This document shows, piece after piece, positions 40,722-50,918 of a stretch of 64,000 nucleotides of DNA. The notes under the pieces are model-generated. The model searched no databases. It had not been told where the DNA came from and was given only the letters and a program-made list of their open reading frames with translations. The position numbers and the translations under genes were made by a program. The DNA is from Halobacteria archaeon HArc-gm2 (GTDB lineage Archaea > Halobacteriota > Halobacteria > Halobacteriales > Haloarculaceae). Each line of letters opens with the position of its first letter. The first letter of the stretch is position 1. The stretch spans positions 62,001-126,000 of the forward strand of contig JAOPKE010000007.1 of assembly GCA_025517465.1 (NCBI GenBank), read 5' to 3'.

Positions 40722-41609
40722 ATGCCGTCGAGTTACAAAGACGGTGCCGTCCGTGGGTTCGGTGTGGTATCCCACAACGACGACGACCACGGGAAGTCGA
40801 CGCAAGGCGCGGAAACTAACGACAGCCGTCGACGATTCCTCGCGGGATCCGCCGGGGCGCTCGGCGCCCTGACGCTCGGCAGCGCGTTCGGTGCACAGTC
40901 CGCGCTGGCCGAGGAGCACGAAGACGGGACGGAGACCGAGGGACCGATGGAGGACGTGTTCGAGGACGACCTCGCCATCCTCAACTACGCGCTGACGCTG
41001 GAGTACCTCGAGGCCGCCTTCTACGGGGAGGCCCTCGACAACATGGACGCGGACGACGTGACCGTGGAGTGGGCCGACGAACTCCCCGAGTCCATCAGGG
41101 AACGGGTCTACGACAGGCTCACCGTCATCCAGGAGCACGAGGAGACCCACGTCGAGTTCCTCACCGGCGTCGTCGAGGACCTCGGCGGCGACCCGGTCGA
41201 CGAGCCGGAGTTCGACTTCGGGTCGGCCGTCGAGGAGCCCGCGGAATTCCTCTCGACGGCCGCGGTGCTGGAAGACACCGGCGTCGGCGCCTACGCCGGC
41301 GCCGCGCCGTTCATCGAGGACGAGAGTCTCGTCCCGCCGGCGCTCAGCATCCACAGCGTCGAGGCGCGCCACGCCGCATTCGTGCGGGAACTCGGCGGCC
41401 AGATCGGGTTCCCCGACGCGTTCGACGAGGCGCTACCGAAGGACCAGGTCCTCGAAGCGGCGAGCCAGTTCATCGTCTCCGACGCGGCGGTGATGGACGA
41501 CGGCGAGGACGATGACGACGACGAGGACGATGACGACGGCGAGGACGATGACGACGACGCGACGGAGACCGAGGACGACGATGCGACCGAGACAGACGAC
41601 GATTACTGA
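40722..41609 (+). CDS. Exported ferritin-like protein with acidic tail
   Basis: 295 residues. Tat signal DSRRRFLAGSAGALGALTLG (about 39-60), then a helical ferritin-like domain with carboxylate/His positions in LEYLEAAFYGEA, EEHETHV-type helices and HSVEARHAAFVRELG. A C-terminal tail is almost only Asp/Glu/Thr (DDDDDEDDDDGED). The fold may hold a di-metal site, but the substrate is unknown. ATG 40722, with GTG 40713 as the alternative. Confidence 0.75.
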   Translation: MPSSYKDGAVRGFGVVSHNDDDHGKSTQGAETNDSRRRFLAGSAGALGALTLGSAFGAQSALAEEHEDGTETEGPMEDVFEDDLAILNYALTLEYLEAAFYGEALDNMDADDVTVEWADELPESIRERVYDRLTVIQEHEETHVEFLTGVVEDLGGDPVDEPEFDFGSAVEEPAEFLSTAAVLEDTGVGAYAGAAPFIEDESLVPPALSIHSVEARHAAFVRELGGQIGFPDAFDEALPKDQVLEAASQFIVSDAAVMDDGEDDDDDEDDDDGEDDDDDATETEDDDATETDDDY

Positions 41610-41718
41610 CGGCTCGGCACCGCCGTCGTGACCGAACGGTCGCGGCGGCACCCGACCGCCGACGCGTTCTGCCACCGCGTTCGAACCGCTTAACCCCGTC
41701 CGCCGGCGACCCAGAGAC

Positions 41719-42828
41719 ATGCGCGTCACGGAGGGGCAGGTCACGGTCGAGGTGCCCGAGCAGGCCGACGCGGGGAAGGGCGAGAACGTCTTCTTCAACC
41801 CGGTCCAGGAGCTGAACCGGGACCTGACTATCGCCGCCCTGCGAGCCTATCGCGAGCGCGAGCCACGCGCCGAGCGCTACCTCGACGCGACGGCGGCGAG
41901 CGGCGTTCGTGGGGTCCGGGCCGCCGCCGACGGCTGGGAGGCTACGCTCTGCGACGTCGACCCGGAGGCCGTCGACCTCTGCGAGCGGAACCTCGAACGG
42001 AACGACCTGGCTGCCGAGGTCCGCCACCAGGACGCCAACGTCGCGATGCACCGGGACCCCTGGGACGTGGTCGATATCGACCCGTTTGGGACGCCCATCC
42101 CGTTCGTCGACGCGGCGTTCCAGGGCACCAGGAACCTCGTCTGCGTCACGGCCACCGACACCGCGCCGCTGTGTGGCGCCCACTTCGAGAGCGGCGTCCG
42201 CAGTTACAGCGCGATTCCGCGCAACACCGAGTACCACGCCGAGATGGGGATGCGCATCCTCCTGGGGGCGCTCGTGCGCACCGCCGCGCGCTACGACCTG
42301 GCCGCAGTGCCCATCCTCAGTCACGCGACCAAGCACTACGCCAGGACCTATCTCGACCTGGACCAGGGCGCCACCGTCGCCAACGAGATGATCGACCAGG
42401 TGGGCCACGTCTACCACTGCCAGCACTGCCTCTGGCGCGACCACAGCGCGGGGCTGCACGCCGACGCGCCCGAGAAGTGCCCCAGTTGCGGCGAGCACCT
42501 CCAGACGGCGGGCCCGCTGTGGCTCGGCCCGACCTGTGAGCCCGCCTTCGCCGAGGCGGTGGCCGACCACCTCACTGCGGACATGGGGACCGCCGACGAG
42601 GCTGCGGACCTGCTCGAGACGCTCGGGGACGAACTCGTCACGCCGACCCACTACGACCAGCATCGGCTGTGCAAGCGCTGGGGCCGGGGCGCCGAGTCGA
42701 TGGACGAGTTCCTGGCGAAGCTCCGGGACGCGGGCCACGAGACGTCGCGAACGCACTACGGCGGGACGACGTTCAAGACGGACGCCGACGTCGACGCGAT
42801 TCGAGACGCGATTCTCGGCGACCCCTAG
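41719..42828 (+). CDS. trm1: tRNA (guanine26-N2)-dimethyltransferase
   Basis: 369 residues. SAM-binding [16 protein letters not shown], catalytic [13 protein letters not shown] and the zinc motifs HCQHC / CPSCGEH match archaeal Trm1, which dimethylates G26 of tRNAs. The N-terminal [17 protein letters not shown] block is diagnostic. Start ATG 41719. It is convergent with the small membrane gene, with ends overlapping by 4 bases. Confidence 0.97.
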   Translation: MRVTEGQVTVEVPEQADAGKGENVFFNPVQELNRDLTIAALRAYREREPRAERYLDATAASGVRGVRAAADGWEATLCDVDPEAVDLCERNLERNDLAAEVRHQDANVAMHRDPWDVVDIDPFGTPIPFVDAAFQGTRNLVCVTATDTAPLCGAHFESGVRSYSAIPRNTEYHAEMGMRILLGALVRTAARYDLAAVPILSHATKHYARTYLDLDQGATVANEMIDQVGHVYHCQHCLWRDHSAGLHADAPEKCPSCGEHLQTAGPLWLGPTCEPAFAEAVADHLTADMGTADEAADLLETLGDELVTPTHYDQHRLCKRWGRGAESMDEFLAKLRDAGHETSRTHYGGTTFKTDADVDAIRDAILGDP

Positions 42829-43259
42829 CTGTTCTCGGGGCGGGTCCGCTCGCGGTCGGCGGCGACCAGCGAGTAGGCACCGTAGTACACCGGCCGCAGG
42901 AAGTAGTTGAGCATGGCGACCAGGCCGAGGACGCCGCCGAGGGACTGCAACTCGCCCGGCGACGCGCCCAGGGCGACGACGGTGGTCGTCGCGGCGAGCG
43001 CAGGTGCGATCCACAGGTCTCGCAGGGTCTGCTGGAGATCGTGGCCGAACAGCGTTCCGAGCGCCGGGACGCGCTCACGGATAGCGAACAGTGCGACGGC
43101 GGCGACCAGCAGGACGCCGACGACGACGGGCGACCCGTGGAGGCCGGCCAGGCTCGCCCCGATCAGAAGGAGGCCAGCGACGAGCAGGTAGACGGTCGCC
43201 TCCAGCGTCAGCCGGTCGAGCGCGCGATACATGCTTCCAGTGTGGCGGGTGTCGCTCAT
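42825..43259 (-). CDS. Small membrane protein, four helices
   Basis: 144 residues with hydrophobic helices at about 20-40, 44-60, 83-100 and 107-127. It starts [20 protein letters not shown]. No family recognised. ATG 43259 is favoured over 43286. It overlaps the last 4 bases of trm1. Confidence 0.6.
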   Translation of the reverse strand: MSDTRHTGSMYRALDRLTLEATVYLLVAGLLLIGASLAGLHGSPVVVGVLLVAAVALFAIRERVPALGTLFGHDLQQTLRDLWIAPALAATTTVVALGASPGELQSLGGVLGLVAMLNYFLRPVYYGAYSLVAADRERTRPENS

Positions 43260-43390
43260 AGTGTTTCTGTTGTCACGATTCGACACTGGCCGTCCACGCC
43301 TGGATCGACTCCACTGTCACCCTGTTACTCACACAACTCCATTTCTGAAAATACTGCCGACACTATACGGGGCCGGCCGCACGTACCAGT

Positions 43391-43711
43391 ATGGAGGCAG
43401 ACGAACTCGACTGCCAGCTTCGGATGGTGTCGGACGCGCGTCGACGGGAGCTACTCATGTCGTTGCTGAAGCGCGAGTCGACGGACGCCGGCGTCCACGA
43501 CGGGAGCGTTTCGATACGTAGCGACGGGGGCCAGCGCCGGATAGCGATGCGACACACGCACCTCCCCAAGCTGGCCGAGGCGGACTTTGTGGACTGGGAT
43601 CGGGAGACCGGGCACATCTCGAGCGGGTCGGCGTTCGCGGCGATACGACCGTTGCTACTCGCGCTGGTCCGTCACGAGGAGAAGCCGTTCGACCACACCG
43701 ACTTCGAGTGA
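43391..43711 (+). CDS. Winged-helix protein (DUF7344 type)
   Basis: 106 residues. LRMVSDARRRELLMSLL, then HTHLPKLAEADFVDWDRETG, is the DUF7344 winged-helix plan of haloarchaeal small regulators. It starts ATG 43391. A TATA-like ACTATAC lies about 25 bases upstream. The target is unknown. Confidence 0.75.
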   Translation: MEADELDCQLRMVSDARRRELLMSLLKRESTDAGVHDGSVSIRSDGGQRRIAMRHTHLPKLAEADFVDWDRETGHISSGSAFAAIRPLLLALVRHEEKPFDHTDFE

Positions 43712-44111
43712 CCGAGCCGATGGCTGTCAGGCGTAACCGCCTGGCATGGAGTACCGGTGAGTTGGGACCCTTCCGAACTCCATGCCAACTGGGCATTTGC
43801 TCCCATCCGCTTTAGTCCTTGTTGTGATAATCTGGGTGAATACTCACCGACTTCGACAGCGGATTGCGTACATTATTTTTGTCATTTTGTCGGTTCGACC
43901 GCTCCCGTTTCGAGGGGCTCGTGGCAGCTTCGTCGACTCAGACTGTCCTCGCCGGCTGCCGACCGGCCAGCTGTGAACGACTGTCCTGCGGTCTCCGGGC
44001 GGTTCCGGGGCGGCCACCGCGAGTTCGTCGAAAACTCAGGGGAGAGGAACTGACTTGTGAGCGGACCCACAAGGGACGGTACCGGAAACGCCGGTGCAAT
44101 GGTTGGGACCC
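43712..44111. other. Gene-free region upstream of the TrmB regulator
   Basis: 400 bases with no credible gene. It contains an 11-base inverted repeat (43742-43752 with 43777-43787, TGGCATGGAGT and its complement) and an AT-rich block (about 43860-43895, ATTATTTTTGTCATTTTG). Confidence 0.55.
43742..43787. repeat. 11-bp inverted repeat, 24-base loop
   Basis: TGGCATGGAGT (43742-43752) and ACTCCATGCCA (43777-43787) are perfect complements beyond the stop of the winged-helix gene. Possible operator or terminator. Confidence 0.5.
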
Positions 44112-44945
44112 ATGAAAGATCTATCTAATCATCAGGAAGCCGTCGAACTACTGCAGCAACTCGGGCTCAAGGAGTACGAGGCCAAGTGTTTCGTGGCGCT
44201 GACGCGGTTCCCGAAGGGGACGGCCAAGGAGATAAGCGACATCTCCGAGGTGCCCCGGACCCGGGTCTACGACGCCGTCCGGGTGCTCGAATCGAAGGGA
44301 CTCATCGAGATACAGCACTCCAGCCCGACGGTGTACCGCGCCGTCCCGATGGACGAAGCCGTCGCGACGCTCCGGGCGGAGTACGAGTCGCGCGTCGACG
44401 CGCTCGTCGACGCCATCGAACGCATCGAACCGGCGCCGAGCGACGAGGGCCAGGACGTGACCCACGAGGTCTGGTCGCTGACGGGTACGACCCCCATCGC
44501 GAACCGGACCAACGAACTGATCGAGGCGGCCGACGAGGAGATCGTGCTCGTCGTCGGGAGCGAACAGGCCCTCACGACGGCCCTCATCGAGCACCTGGAA
44601 CGGGCGCGTGAGGCGGGCCACGACGTCGTCGTCGGCACGCCGACCGCCGACCTGCGTGAGGCCGTCAAGGACGCGCTCCCCGAGGTGGCGGTGTTCGTCT
44701 CGGGCCTGGAGTGGCTGGAGAACACGCTCGGCGACGCGACCGACGACACGGCCATCAGCCGACTCCTCCTCGTCGACCACGACACGATCCTCGTGAGCAC
44801 GGTCACGGAGTCGGCCACCGGGGACCCGTCGACCGAGAAGGCGGTGTTCGGGCGCGGGTTCGACAACGGTATCGTCGTCATCGCCCGTCGCCTGATGGCG
44901 ACTGGCCTCGGCCGATCAGAGGACCCCGAACTCTCGACGGACTGA
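44112..44945 (+). CDS. TrmB-family transcriptional regulator
   Basis: 277 residues. The N-terminal winged helix is EVAKCFVALTRFPKGTAKEI-like with EISDISEVPRTRVYDAVRVL, followed by a coiled linker and a C-terminal effector domain with DEEIVLVVGSEQALTTALIE and LLLVDHDTILVSTV. TrmB-type regulators bind sugars in some archaea. The effector here is unknown. ATG 44112 begins MKDLSNHQEAVELLQQLGLK. Confidence 0.88.
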   Translation: MKDLSNHQEAVELLQQLGLKEYEAKCFVALTRFPKGTAKEISDISEVPRTRVYDAVRVLESKGLIEIQHSSPTVYRAVPMDEAVATLRAEYESRVDALVDAIERIEPAPSDEGQDVTHEVWSLTGTTPIANRTNELIEAADEEIVLVVGSEQALTTALIEHLERAREAGHDVVVGTPTADLREAVKDALPEVAVFVSGLEWLENTLGDATDDTAISRLLLVDHDTILVSTVTESATGDPSTEKAVFGRGFDNGIVVIARRLMATGLGRSEDPELSTD

Positions 44946-45049
44946 TACCGGTAGTCCCTGTCACATCGGCGGCGGCTGTTCTCTCTCGCATCCTCTCGGC
45001 GGTTCGCAGACGACTGGCATATAAGACGCAGTGACCCGAACCGACACGC

Positions 45050-46309
45050 GTGCAACGGACTTGGACCGTCGCGACGGCCGGAACTGCGCTCACCACGGCG
45101 CGGACCGTCCTCGCCACGGCCCGGGAGAAACAGCTCTCCTTCCTCGCGGCGAGCATCGCCTACTACATGCTCGTGTCGTTGCTCCCGCTCGGCCTGCTGG
45201 CGCTCGTCGTCGCCACGACGCTGGGCGGGGACCCCCTGGCCGAACGCGTCGTCGCCGCGCTCGGCGCCGTCCTCACCGACGACGCCGCGGCCGTCGTCGC
45301 GGACGCGCTGACCGACGCCGACGGTCGGGGCGGCGCGACGCTGCTGGGCCTCGTCGTCCTGCTGTGGAGCGGCCTCCGGGTGTTCCGCGGGCTGGACGTG
45401 GCGTTCTCGCTCGTCTACGGGCACGGCCGGCGCGACTCGTTCGCCAACCAGCTCCGGGACGCGCTGGTCGCGCTCGCGGGCATCGCCGTCGCCGTCGCCG
45501 CGGTCGTCGCCGTCACCGCGCTGGTCACTCGTTCCGGCGTGGAGGTCGCCGGCGTGCTCGGACCGGTCGCCCTCGTCGCGACGCTCACGGCGGCCTTTCT
45601 CCCGCTGTTCGTGGTCTTCCCCGACGCGGCCGTCTCCGTCCGCGACGCCCTCCCCGGAACGCTCACCGCGGCGGTCGGGTGGACGCTGCTCGGGTCGGTG
45701 TTCGCCGTCTACGCCACTTTCGCCGGCAGCGCGGAGCTGTACGGGCTGATAGGCGGGGTCCTGCTGCTCGTGACCTGGTTCTACGCCGCCAGTCTCTGCC
45801 TGTTGCTGGGGGCGGTCGTCAACGCGACGCTCGCCGGCGAACGCGTACGGGACCGGCAGTTACAACAGGTAGCCGGTCGTACCGACCTGTCAATGACGGA
45901 CGACGAGGGTGACGGGGAGACGCCCCCACCGGGCGACCCCGACGAACCTGTCGAGCCGGCCAGCGAGGAGGAACTCCAGCGAGTCCGCGAAGAGCTCCGC
46001 GAGTTCCGCGAGGACGTCGACGACCGCACGCTCCACCGCGAGGCCATCGAGGAGGACCTCCGGTCGTACGTCCGCAGCGAGATGCGCGGCGGCCACGCCC
46101 GCGGCTGGGGCCCCTACGTCGTCCTCCTCTACGGGACGGTGATGACGCTGGGCGCGTTCTACTTCCTGAAGGGCCTCTCGGCCATCGGCGCGATGCTCGT
46201 CATCTGGCTCTCGACGCTCGGTCTCTACGTCCTGATGGTGCTGGTCGGCACCGGGTTCAACCTGGTCGAGCTCCCCGCCAGGGCCATCGGGCGCGTCCGA
46301 AATCGATAG
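45050..46309 (+). CDS. YihY/BrkB-family membrane protein with C-terminal extension
   Basis: 419 residues. The N-terminal BrkB domain (REKQLSFLAASIAYYMLVSL, then VLLWSGLRVFRGLDVAF) has six helices to about residue 265. An acidic, coiled linker follows, then two further helices (about 350-405). Start is GTG 45050, with a TATA-like GGCATATAAG 26-30 bases upstream that fits leaderless transcription. YihY/BrkB function is poorly known. The extra helices are a lineage-specific addition. Confidence 0.85.
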   Translation: MQRTWTVATAGTALTTARTVLATAREKQLSFLAASIAYYMLVSLLPLGLLALVVATTLGGDPLAERVVAALGAVLTDDAAAVVADALTDADGRGGATLLGLVVLLWSGLRVFRGLDVAFSLVYGHGRRDSFANQLRDALVALAGIAVAVAAVVAVTALVTRSGVEVAGVLGPVALVATLTAAFLPLFVVFPDAAVSVRDALPGTLTAAVGWTLLGSVFAVYATFAGSAELYGLIGGVLLLVTWFYAASLCLLLGAVVNATLAGERVRDRQLQQVAGRTDLSMTDDEGDGETPPPGDPDEPVEPASEEELQRVREELREFREDVDDRTLHREAIEEDLRSYVRSEMRGGHARGWGPYVVLLYGTVMTLGAFYFLKGLSAIGAMLVIWLSTLGLYVLMVLVGTGFNLVELPARAIGRVRNR

Positions 46310-46410
46310 GAACTGTTCTCACTCCGGGAGCGCGTCGCGACGACGAAACAGCGACCGAGAGACGGTGTCGGGCCGCCGGGTCGGGAGCGGCCTCGTGGCA
46401 GCGTCAACGA

Positions 46411-46444
46411 TTCAGTAGCTCTCGAGGTTCAGTAGCTCTCGAGG
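46411..46444. repeat. 17-bp tandem duplication over the glnA stop
   Basis: TTCAGTAGCTCTCGAGG occurs twice in direct succession (46411-46427, 46428-46444). The second holds the last codons and stop of glnA; the first repeats them downstream. Confidence 0.85.
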
Positions 46445-47778
46445 TACTGGTCGAGTTCCCACTGGGAGACTTCGACGATGTACTCCTCGAACTCCTGGGT
46501 CTTCGCCTCGACGAAGTTGTCGAAGACGTGCTCGCCGAGCGCGTCCTGGACGACCTCGTCCTCCTCGAGGGCCTCGATGGCCTCGCCGAGGTTCGATGGC
46601 AGCGTGGTGATGCCGTACTCCTCGCGTTTGGCCTCGTCGAACTCGTAGATGTTCTCGCGGACCGGGTCGTCGCAGTCGAGGTCGCGGTCGATGCCGTCGA
46701 GGCCGGCGTGGATGAGCGCGGCGAAGGCGAGGTACGGGTTACACGACGGGTCGGGGAAGCGCGCCTCGATGCGGGAGGCCGCGGGCGTCCGCGCGGCCGG
46801 CTTGCGGATGAGCGCCGAGCGGTTGCGGTCGGACCAGGCGACGTAGACGGGCGCCTCGTAGCCGGGAACCAGGCGCTTGTAGCTGTTGACGGTCGGGTTC
46901 GTGACGGCCGAGAGCGCCTCGGCGTGGTCGAGGATGCCGGCGGTGAACTGCTTCGCCGTCTCGCTCAGGTTGAACTCGTCGTCGTCGTCGTGGAAGGCGT
47001 TCTCGCCGTCCTGGAACAGCGAGAAGTGGGTGTGCATCCCCGAGCCGTTGATCCGCGCGATGGGCTTGGGCATGAACGTGGCGTGCAGGTCGTGTTCGGC
47101 CGCGATGGCGCGGACGACCGCACGGAACGTGGCGACGTTGTCGGCCGTCGACAGCGCGTCGTCGTAGGTGAAGTTGATCTCGTGTTGCCCCTCGGCGACC
47201 TCGTGGTGGGAGGCCTCGATGTCGAAGCCCATGTCTTCGAGGCCGAAGATGATGTCGCGGCGGACGTCCTGGGCGAGGTCCTTGGGCGCGAGGTCGAAGT
47301 AACCGCCGACGTCGTTGGTCTTCGTCGTCGCGCGGCCCTCCTCGTCCTCCTCGAAGAGGAAGAACTCCGGCTCGGGGGCGGCGTTGACCTGGTAGCCCAT
47401 GTCTTCTGCGCGCTGGATGGCGCGCTTGAGAACGCCTCGCGGGTCACCGGCGAACGGCTGACCACTGGACGTATCGATCACGTCACAGATAAGTCGGCCT
47501 GCGGCGCTCTCGTCGTCGTTGCGCCACGGGAGGACCGCGAACGTCGACGGGTCGGGGTCCAGGCGCATGTCGGACTCCTGGATACGGACGAAGCCGTTGA
47601 TGGAGGAACCGTCGAAGTAGATGCCTTCGGTGAACGCCTTCTCGGCCTGGTCGGCCGGGACGGAGACGTTCTTGACTGTACCCAGAATGTCCGTAAATTG
47701 CAGACGCAGGAAGTCGACGTTCTTTTCTTCGATTTCGTCGAGCACGCCCTGTGCCTCTTTCGAGAGTTCGCTTGTCAT
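46429..47778 (-). CDS. glnA: Glutamine synthetase
   Basis: 449 residues, type I glutamine synthetase, making glutamine from glutamate, ammonia and ATP. The blocks [43 protein letters not shown] and [10 protein letters not shown] carry the metal- and substrate-binding residues. Length matches prokaryotic GlnA. It faces an Lrp-type regulator gene across a 126-base divergent region, the usual haloarchaeal pairing. The 3' end carries the duplication described above. Confidence 0.97.
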   Translation of the reverse strand: MTSELSKEAQGVLDEIEEKNVDFLRLQFTDILGTVKNVSVPADQAEKAFTEGIYFDGSSINGFVRIQESDMRLDPDPSTFAVLPWRNDDESAAGRLICDVIDTSSGQPFAGDPRGVLKRAIQRAEDMGYQVNAAPEPEFFLFEEDEEGRATTKTNDVGGYFDLAPKDLAQDVRRDIIFGLEDMGFDIEASHHEVAEGQHEINFTYDDALSTADNVATFRAVVRAIAAEHDLHATFMPKPIARINGSGMHTHFSLFQDGENAFHDDDDEFNLSETAKQFTAGILDHAEALSAVTNPTVNSYKRLVPGYEAPVYVAWSDRNRSALIRKPAARTPAASRIEARFPDPSCNPYLAFAALIHAGLDGIDRDLDCDDPVRENIYEFDEAKREEYGITTLPSNLGEAIEALEEDEVVQDALGEHVFDNFVEAKTQEFEEYIVEVSQWELDQYLESY

Positions 47779-47904
47779 CTTTGGACACCCGAACGGAACA
47801 CTGCTATTACTAAAACCCTGCTGCTTTGCGCAAACATTCCGTTCCCATCCTCCATTTCTGGATATTCGTAAAATTCTAATCCCCCCGTACCGTGTCCACC
47901 TGTA

Positions 47905-48366
47905 ATGACGTACGAAAATCTCGACCGGAAGCTAGTGAATGAACTCCTGGGCGATGGGCGCGCCAGTCTGCGGAGCCTCGCCGAGGACCTCGACGTCTCG
48001 GTCACAACCGTCTCGAACCACCTCTCGACGCTGGAAGACGAGGGCATTATCGACGGCTACACCCCCAAGGTCGACTACGACGCGCTGGGGTACGACGTCA
48101 CTGCCATCCTCCAGTTGAAGGTGGAGGGCTCCTCGCTCCCCGAAGTCACCGAGACCCTGCGCGAGCACAAACAGATGGTCTCGGTGTACGAGGTGACGGG
48201 CAACTACGACGTCATCGCCATCGGCAAATTCGCCGACACCGACGGCATGAACGCCCAGATCAAAGAGCTGCTCGTCGACCCGGAGATCAAGGAGTCCAAC
48301 ACCAGCGTCGTGCTCAACGCCGCGAAGGAGCACGAGCAGTTCGACCTGGATCTGGCGGAAGAGTAG
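47905..48366 (+). CDS. lrp: Lrp/AsnC-family regulator
   Basis: 153 residues. The winged helix [20 protein letters not shown] and the RAM effector domain ([40 protein letters not shown]) are complete. It is transcribed divergently from glnA, which it probably controls, as Lrp does in other haloarchaea. ATG 47905. Confidence 0.93.
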   Translation: MTYENLDRKLVNELLGDGRASLRSLAEDLDVSVTTVSNHLSTLEDEGIIDGYTPKVDYDALGYDVTAILQLKVEGSSLPEVTETLREHKQMVSVYEVTGNYDVIAIGKFADTDGMNAQIKELLVDPEIKESNTSVVLNAAKEHEQFDLDLAEE

Positions 48367-48423
48367 GCTGGGGCCGAACGGAGTGAGGGCCCAGCTAACT
48401 TGCGAGCGGGAGCGAAGCGACAC

Positions 48424-48585
48424 GCGAGTAGGACGGCGCCGACCGAAGGGAGGGGTCGTCTTTCGTGCGAACGGTGAGCGAAGCGAGCCGCGAGCAGGAC
48501 GGCGCCGACCGAAGGGAGGGGTCGTCTTACGTGCGAACGGTGAGCGAAGCGAGCCGTGAGCAGGACGGCGCCGACCGGAGGGAGG
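48424..48585. repeat. 66-bp tandem repeat, about 2.5 copies
   Basis: Copies begin at 48424, 48490 and 48556 with GCGAGYAGGACGGCGCCGAC (third copy GTGAGCAGG) and run through GAAGGGAGGGGTCGTCTT and GCGAACGGTGAGCGAAGCGA. Copies 1 and 2 are nearly identical. The third is cut after GGAGGGAGG. Confidence 0.85.
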
Positions 48586-48654
48586 AACCAGCGCTACTGG
48601 GGACGAGACGGCCGCTTGCCCGTGCGACTGGGTAACTCACCTTCCAAACCTTCT

Positions 48655-48672
48655 TGACTGACCGGTTAGTCA
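48655..48672 (+). promoter_or_regulatory. TetR-type operator
   Basis: TGACTGACCGGTTAGTCA is an 18-base palindrome with one mismatched pair. It ends 9 bases before ATG 48682 of the TetR gene and is a self-regulatory operator of the TetR-MATE operon. Confidence 0.72.
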
Positions 48673-48681
48673 GAGAGGACA

Positions 48682-49335
48682 ATGAGCGATCCCTCCAGCG
48701 ACATCATGCACGCCACCTACGGCGCGCTGTGTCGGCACGGCTACGCGGATCTGACGATGCGCCACATCGCCGAGGAGGCGGACTGCAGCAAGGCGTCCCT
48801 GCACTACCACTACGAGAGCAAGCAGGGGCTCATGCTCGCGTTCCTGGACTACCTCTTCGAGCGGTTCACCGACCGGGTCGGTGGCGTCGACGGCGAGGGG
48901 GGCCTGGCCGGCGAGCGGGCCGACGGGAGCGGCGGCGTGGTCGACGACCCAGACGGTCGCCTCCGGGAATTCGTCGACGACGTCCTCCACCCGCCGGCCG
49001 AGGGTGACACCGCCCGGGAGTTCCGGACGGCGCTGCTGGAGATCAAGGCCCAGTCGCCGTACGATGACGCCTTCGGGGAGCGCATCGCGGCGTTCGACGA
49101 GCACATCTACGACACCGTCCACGGCCTCGTGGTCGCGGCAATCGACGCGGGCGTCTACCGCGAGGGAACGGACCCCGACGAGGTGGCCCGGTTCGTCCTG
49201 GCGCTGGTCGACGGCGCCCAGGCGCGCCACGTCGTCGCCGGCGAGGACGTCGACGTGCTGCAGGCGGCCCTCGAATCGTATCTGGACGGGCTGGTGCAGT
49301 CGCCGGCTGAACAGACGCAGGAGGTGCCACAGTGA
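48682..49335 (+). CDS. TetR-family repressor
   Basis: 217 residues. ADLTMRHIAEEADCSKASLH, then YHYESKQGLMLAFLDYLFER, is the TetR N-terminal helix-turn-helix; the C-terminal ligand domain includes TALLEIKAQSPYDDAFGERI. It starts ATG 48682 next to its operator. Its TGA overlaps the GTG of the MATE gene, so the pair is one operon. Confidence 0.92.
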   Translation: MSDPSSDIMHATYGALCRHGYADLTMRHIAEEADCSKASLHYHYESKQGLMLAFLDYLFERFTDRVGGVDGEGGLAGERADGSGGVVDDPDGRLREFVDDVLHPPAEGDTAREFRTALLEIKAQSPYDDAFGERIAAFDEHIYDTVHGLVVAAIDAGVYREGTDPDEVARFVLALVDGAQARHVVAGEDVDVLQAALESYLDGLVQSPAEQTQEVPQ

Positions 49336-50867
49336 GCGCCCGCGAGTTCATCCGCCGCCTCCGCACGGCGGCCTCGGGGCTGTTCAAGGGCCAGGACCAG
49401 CTCGACCTGACCAGCGGCACCATCGCGGCGCCGCTGTTCTACCTCTCCCTGCCCATCATCATCACGAACCTCCTGCAGGTCGCGTACAACCTCGCGGACA
49501 CGTTCTGGCTCGGCCGCTACAGCACGGAGGCGCTGGCGGCCATCAGCTTCGGCTTTCCGATGGTGTTCTTCCTCATCTCGCTGGGGATGGGCATCTCTGT
49601 CGCGGGGAGCGTGCTCGTCGCCCAGCACACCGGCGCCGACGAGACGCGCGAGGCTCAGTACGCCGCCTCGCAGACGGTGACGTTCGCCTTCATCGTCTCC
49701 TTACTGCTGGGTACGGCCGGCTTCTTCTTCGTCGACGAGTTCGTCCGGCTGCTCGGTGCGTCACCCTCGGTTCGCCCGGGCGCGGCCGCCTATCTGGAGG
49801 TGATGTCGGCCGGCCTGTTCGCCATGTTCGGCTTCTTCGTCTTCATCGCGCTCATGCGTGGCGCGGGCGACACCATCACCCCCATGCTCGTCATGTTCGG
49901 GACGGTCGTGTTCAACGTCATCCTCGACCCGTTCCTCATCTTCGGGTGGTGGGTGTTCCCCGAACTCGGCGTCCAGGGCGCGGCCATCGCGACCATCACC
50001 GCCCGCGGGCTGGCGATGGTGGTCGGCCTGTGGATCATGCTCCGGGGCTACCGCGGCGTGCAGATCCGTCCGCGCGAGATGGTCCCGGACCCGACCTACC
50101 TCAAGAAGCTCGTCCGCATCGGGATTCCAGCCTCCATCGAGGGCACCGGCCGCTCCGTCTCGGTCATCCTGATGCTCGGCGTCGTCGCCACGTTCTCGAC
50201 GCCGGTCGTCGCCGCCTTCGGCGTGGGGACGCGCATCTTCTCGCTCATCTTCATGCCCGCCATCGCCGTCGACCGCGGCGTGGAGACGATGACCGGCCAG
50301 AACATCGGCGCCGGCAAACCCGACCGGGCGGGGACCGCCAACCACTTCGCGGCGAAGGTGTCGTTCCTCGTCCTCGCCGCCGCAGGCGTGGTCGTGTTCT
50401 TCACGGCACCAGCCGTCGTCAGCGTGTTCAGCGACGACCCGCAGGTCGTCGAGATCGGCGCGGAGTTCCTCCGCTGGGTCGCGCCGACGTTCGGCTTCAT
50501 CGGCATCGTGCGGGCCTACTCCGGGGGATTCCGGGGCGCCGGCAAGGTGGCCGTCTCGGCGTCGCTGGCCATCCTGATGCTCGGCTTCCTCCGCCTGCCC
50601 GTGTCCTGGGTCGCCTCGCGCGTCGTCGACATCTCCGTCGTCACCGTCTCGATTCCGCGCGTCGGGACGTTCGAGACCACCGTCTTCGCCGGCACGCTGC
50701 TGGCCGACGCGTTCGCCTACTCGCTGGGCTCCCGGGGCATCTGGCTCGGCTTCGCCGTCTCGAACGTCGCCGCCGCGGTCATCGCCTACGCCTGGTTCCT
50801 GCGAGGCACCTGGCGCGACGCCGACCTCACCGACGACCCGACGACCGCCGCCGCCGCGGACGACTGA
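49332..50867 (+). CDS. MATE-family efflux transporter
   Basis: 511 residues with twelve helices: QVAYNLADTFWLGRYSTEAL, RGAGDTITPMLVMFGTVVFN and the second half INIGAGKPDRAGTANHF-type loop match MATE drug/Na+ antiporters. The start is GTG 49332, overlapping the TetR stop (GTGA). An oligo-A/T signal at about 50895 follows the stop. Drug export regulated by the TetR gene is the likely role. Confidence 0.93.
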   Translation: MSAREFIRRLRTAASGLFKGQDQLDLTSGTIAAPLFYLSLPIIITNLLQVAYNLADTFWLGRYSTEALAAISFGFPMVFFLISLGMGISVAGSVLVAQHTGADETREAQYAASQTVTFAFIVSLLLGTAGFFFVDEFVRLLGASPSVRPGAAAYLEVMSAGLFAMFGFFVFIALMRGAGDTITPMLVMFGTVVFNVILDPFLIFGWWVFPELGVQGAAIATITARGLAMVVGLWIMLRGYRGVQIRPREMVPDPTYLKKLVRIGIPASIEGTGRSVSVILMLGVVATFSTPVVAAFGVGTRIFSLIFMPAIAVDRGVETMTGQNIGAGKPDRAGTANHFAAKVSFLVLAAAGVVVFFTAPAVVSVFSDDPQVVEIGAEFLRWVAPTFGFIGIVRAYSGGFRGAGKVAVSASLAILMLGFLRLPVSWVASRVVDISVVTVSIPRVGTFETTVFAGTLLADAFAYSLGSRGIWLGFAVSNVAAAVIAYAWFLRGTWRDADLTDDPTTAAAADD

Positions 50868-50918
50868 GAGGGTCTCCGGAGCACCGTCGCGCCGAAAAAA
50901 GAGCGGTTGGCGGGCGGT

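Larger units (their letters stand above)
48367..48681. other. Gene-free region with 66-base tandem repeat and TetR operator
   Basis: 315 bases between lrp and the TetR gene. The middle part is a 2.5-copy tandem repeat and the last part contains the TetR operator. No gene is credible. Confidence 0.7.

Noticed and set aside
48424..48585. CRISPR array suspected from the 66-bp repeat
   Set aside because: The whole 66-base unit repeats, with no unique spacers.
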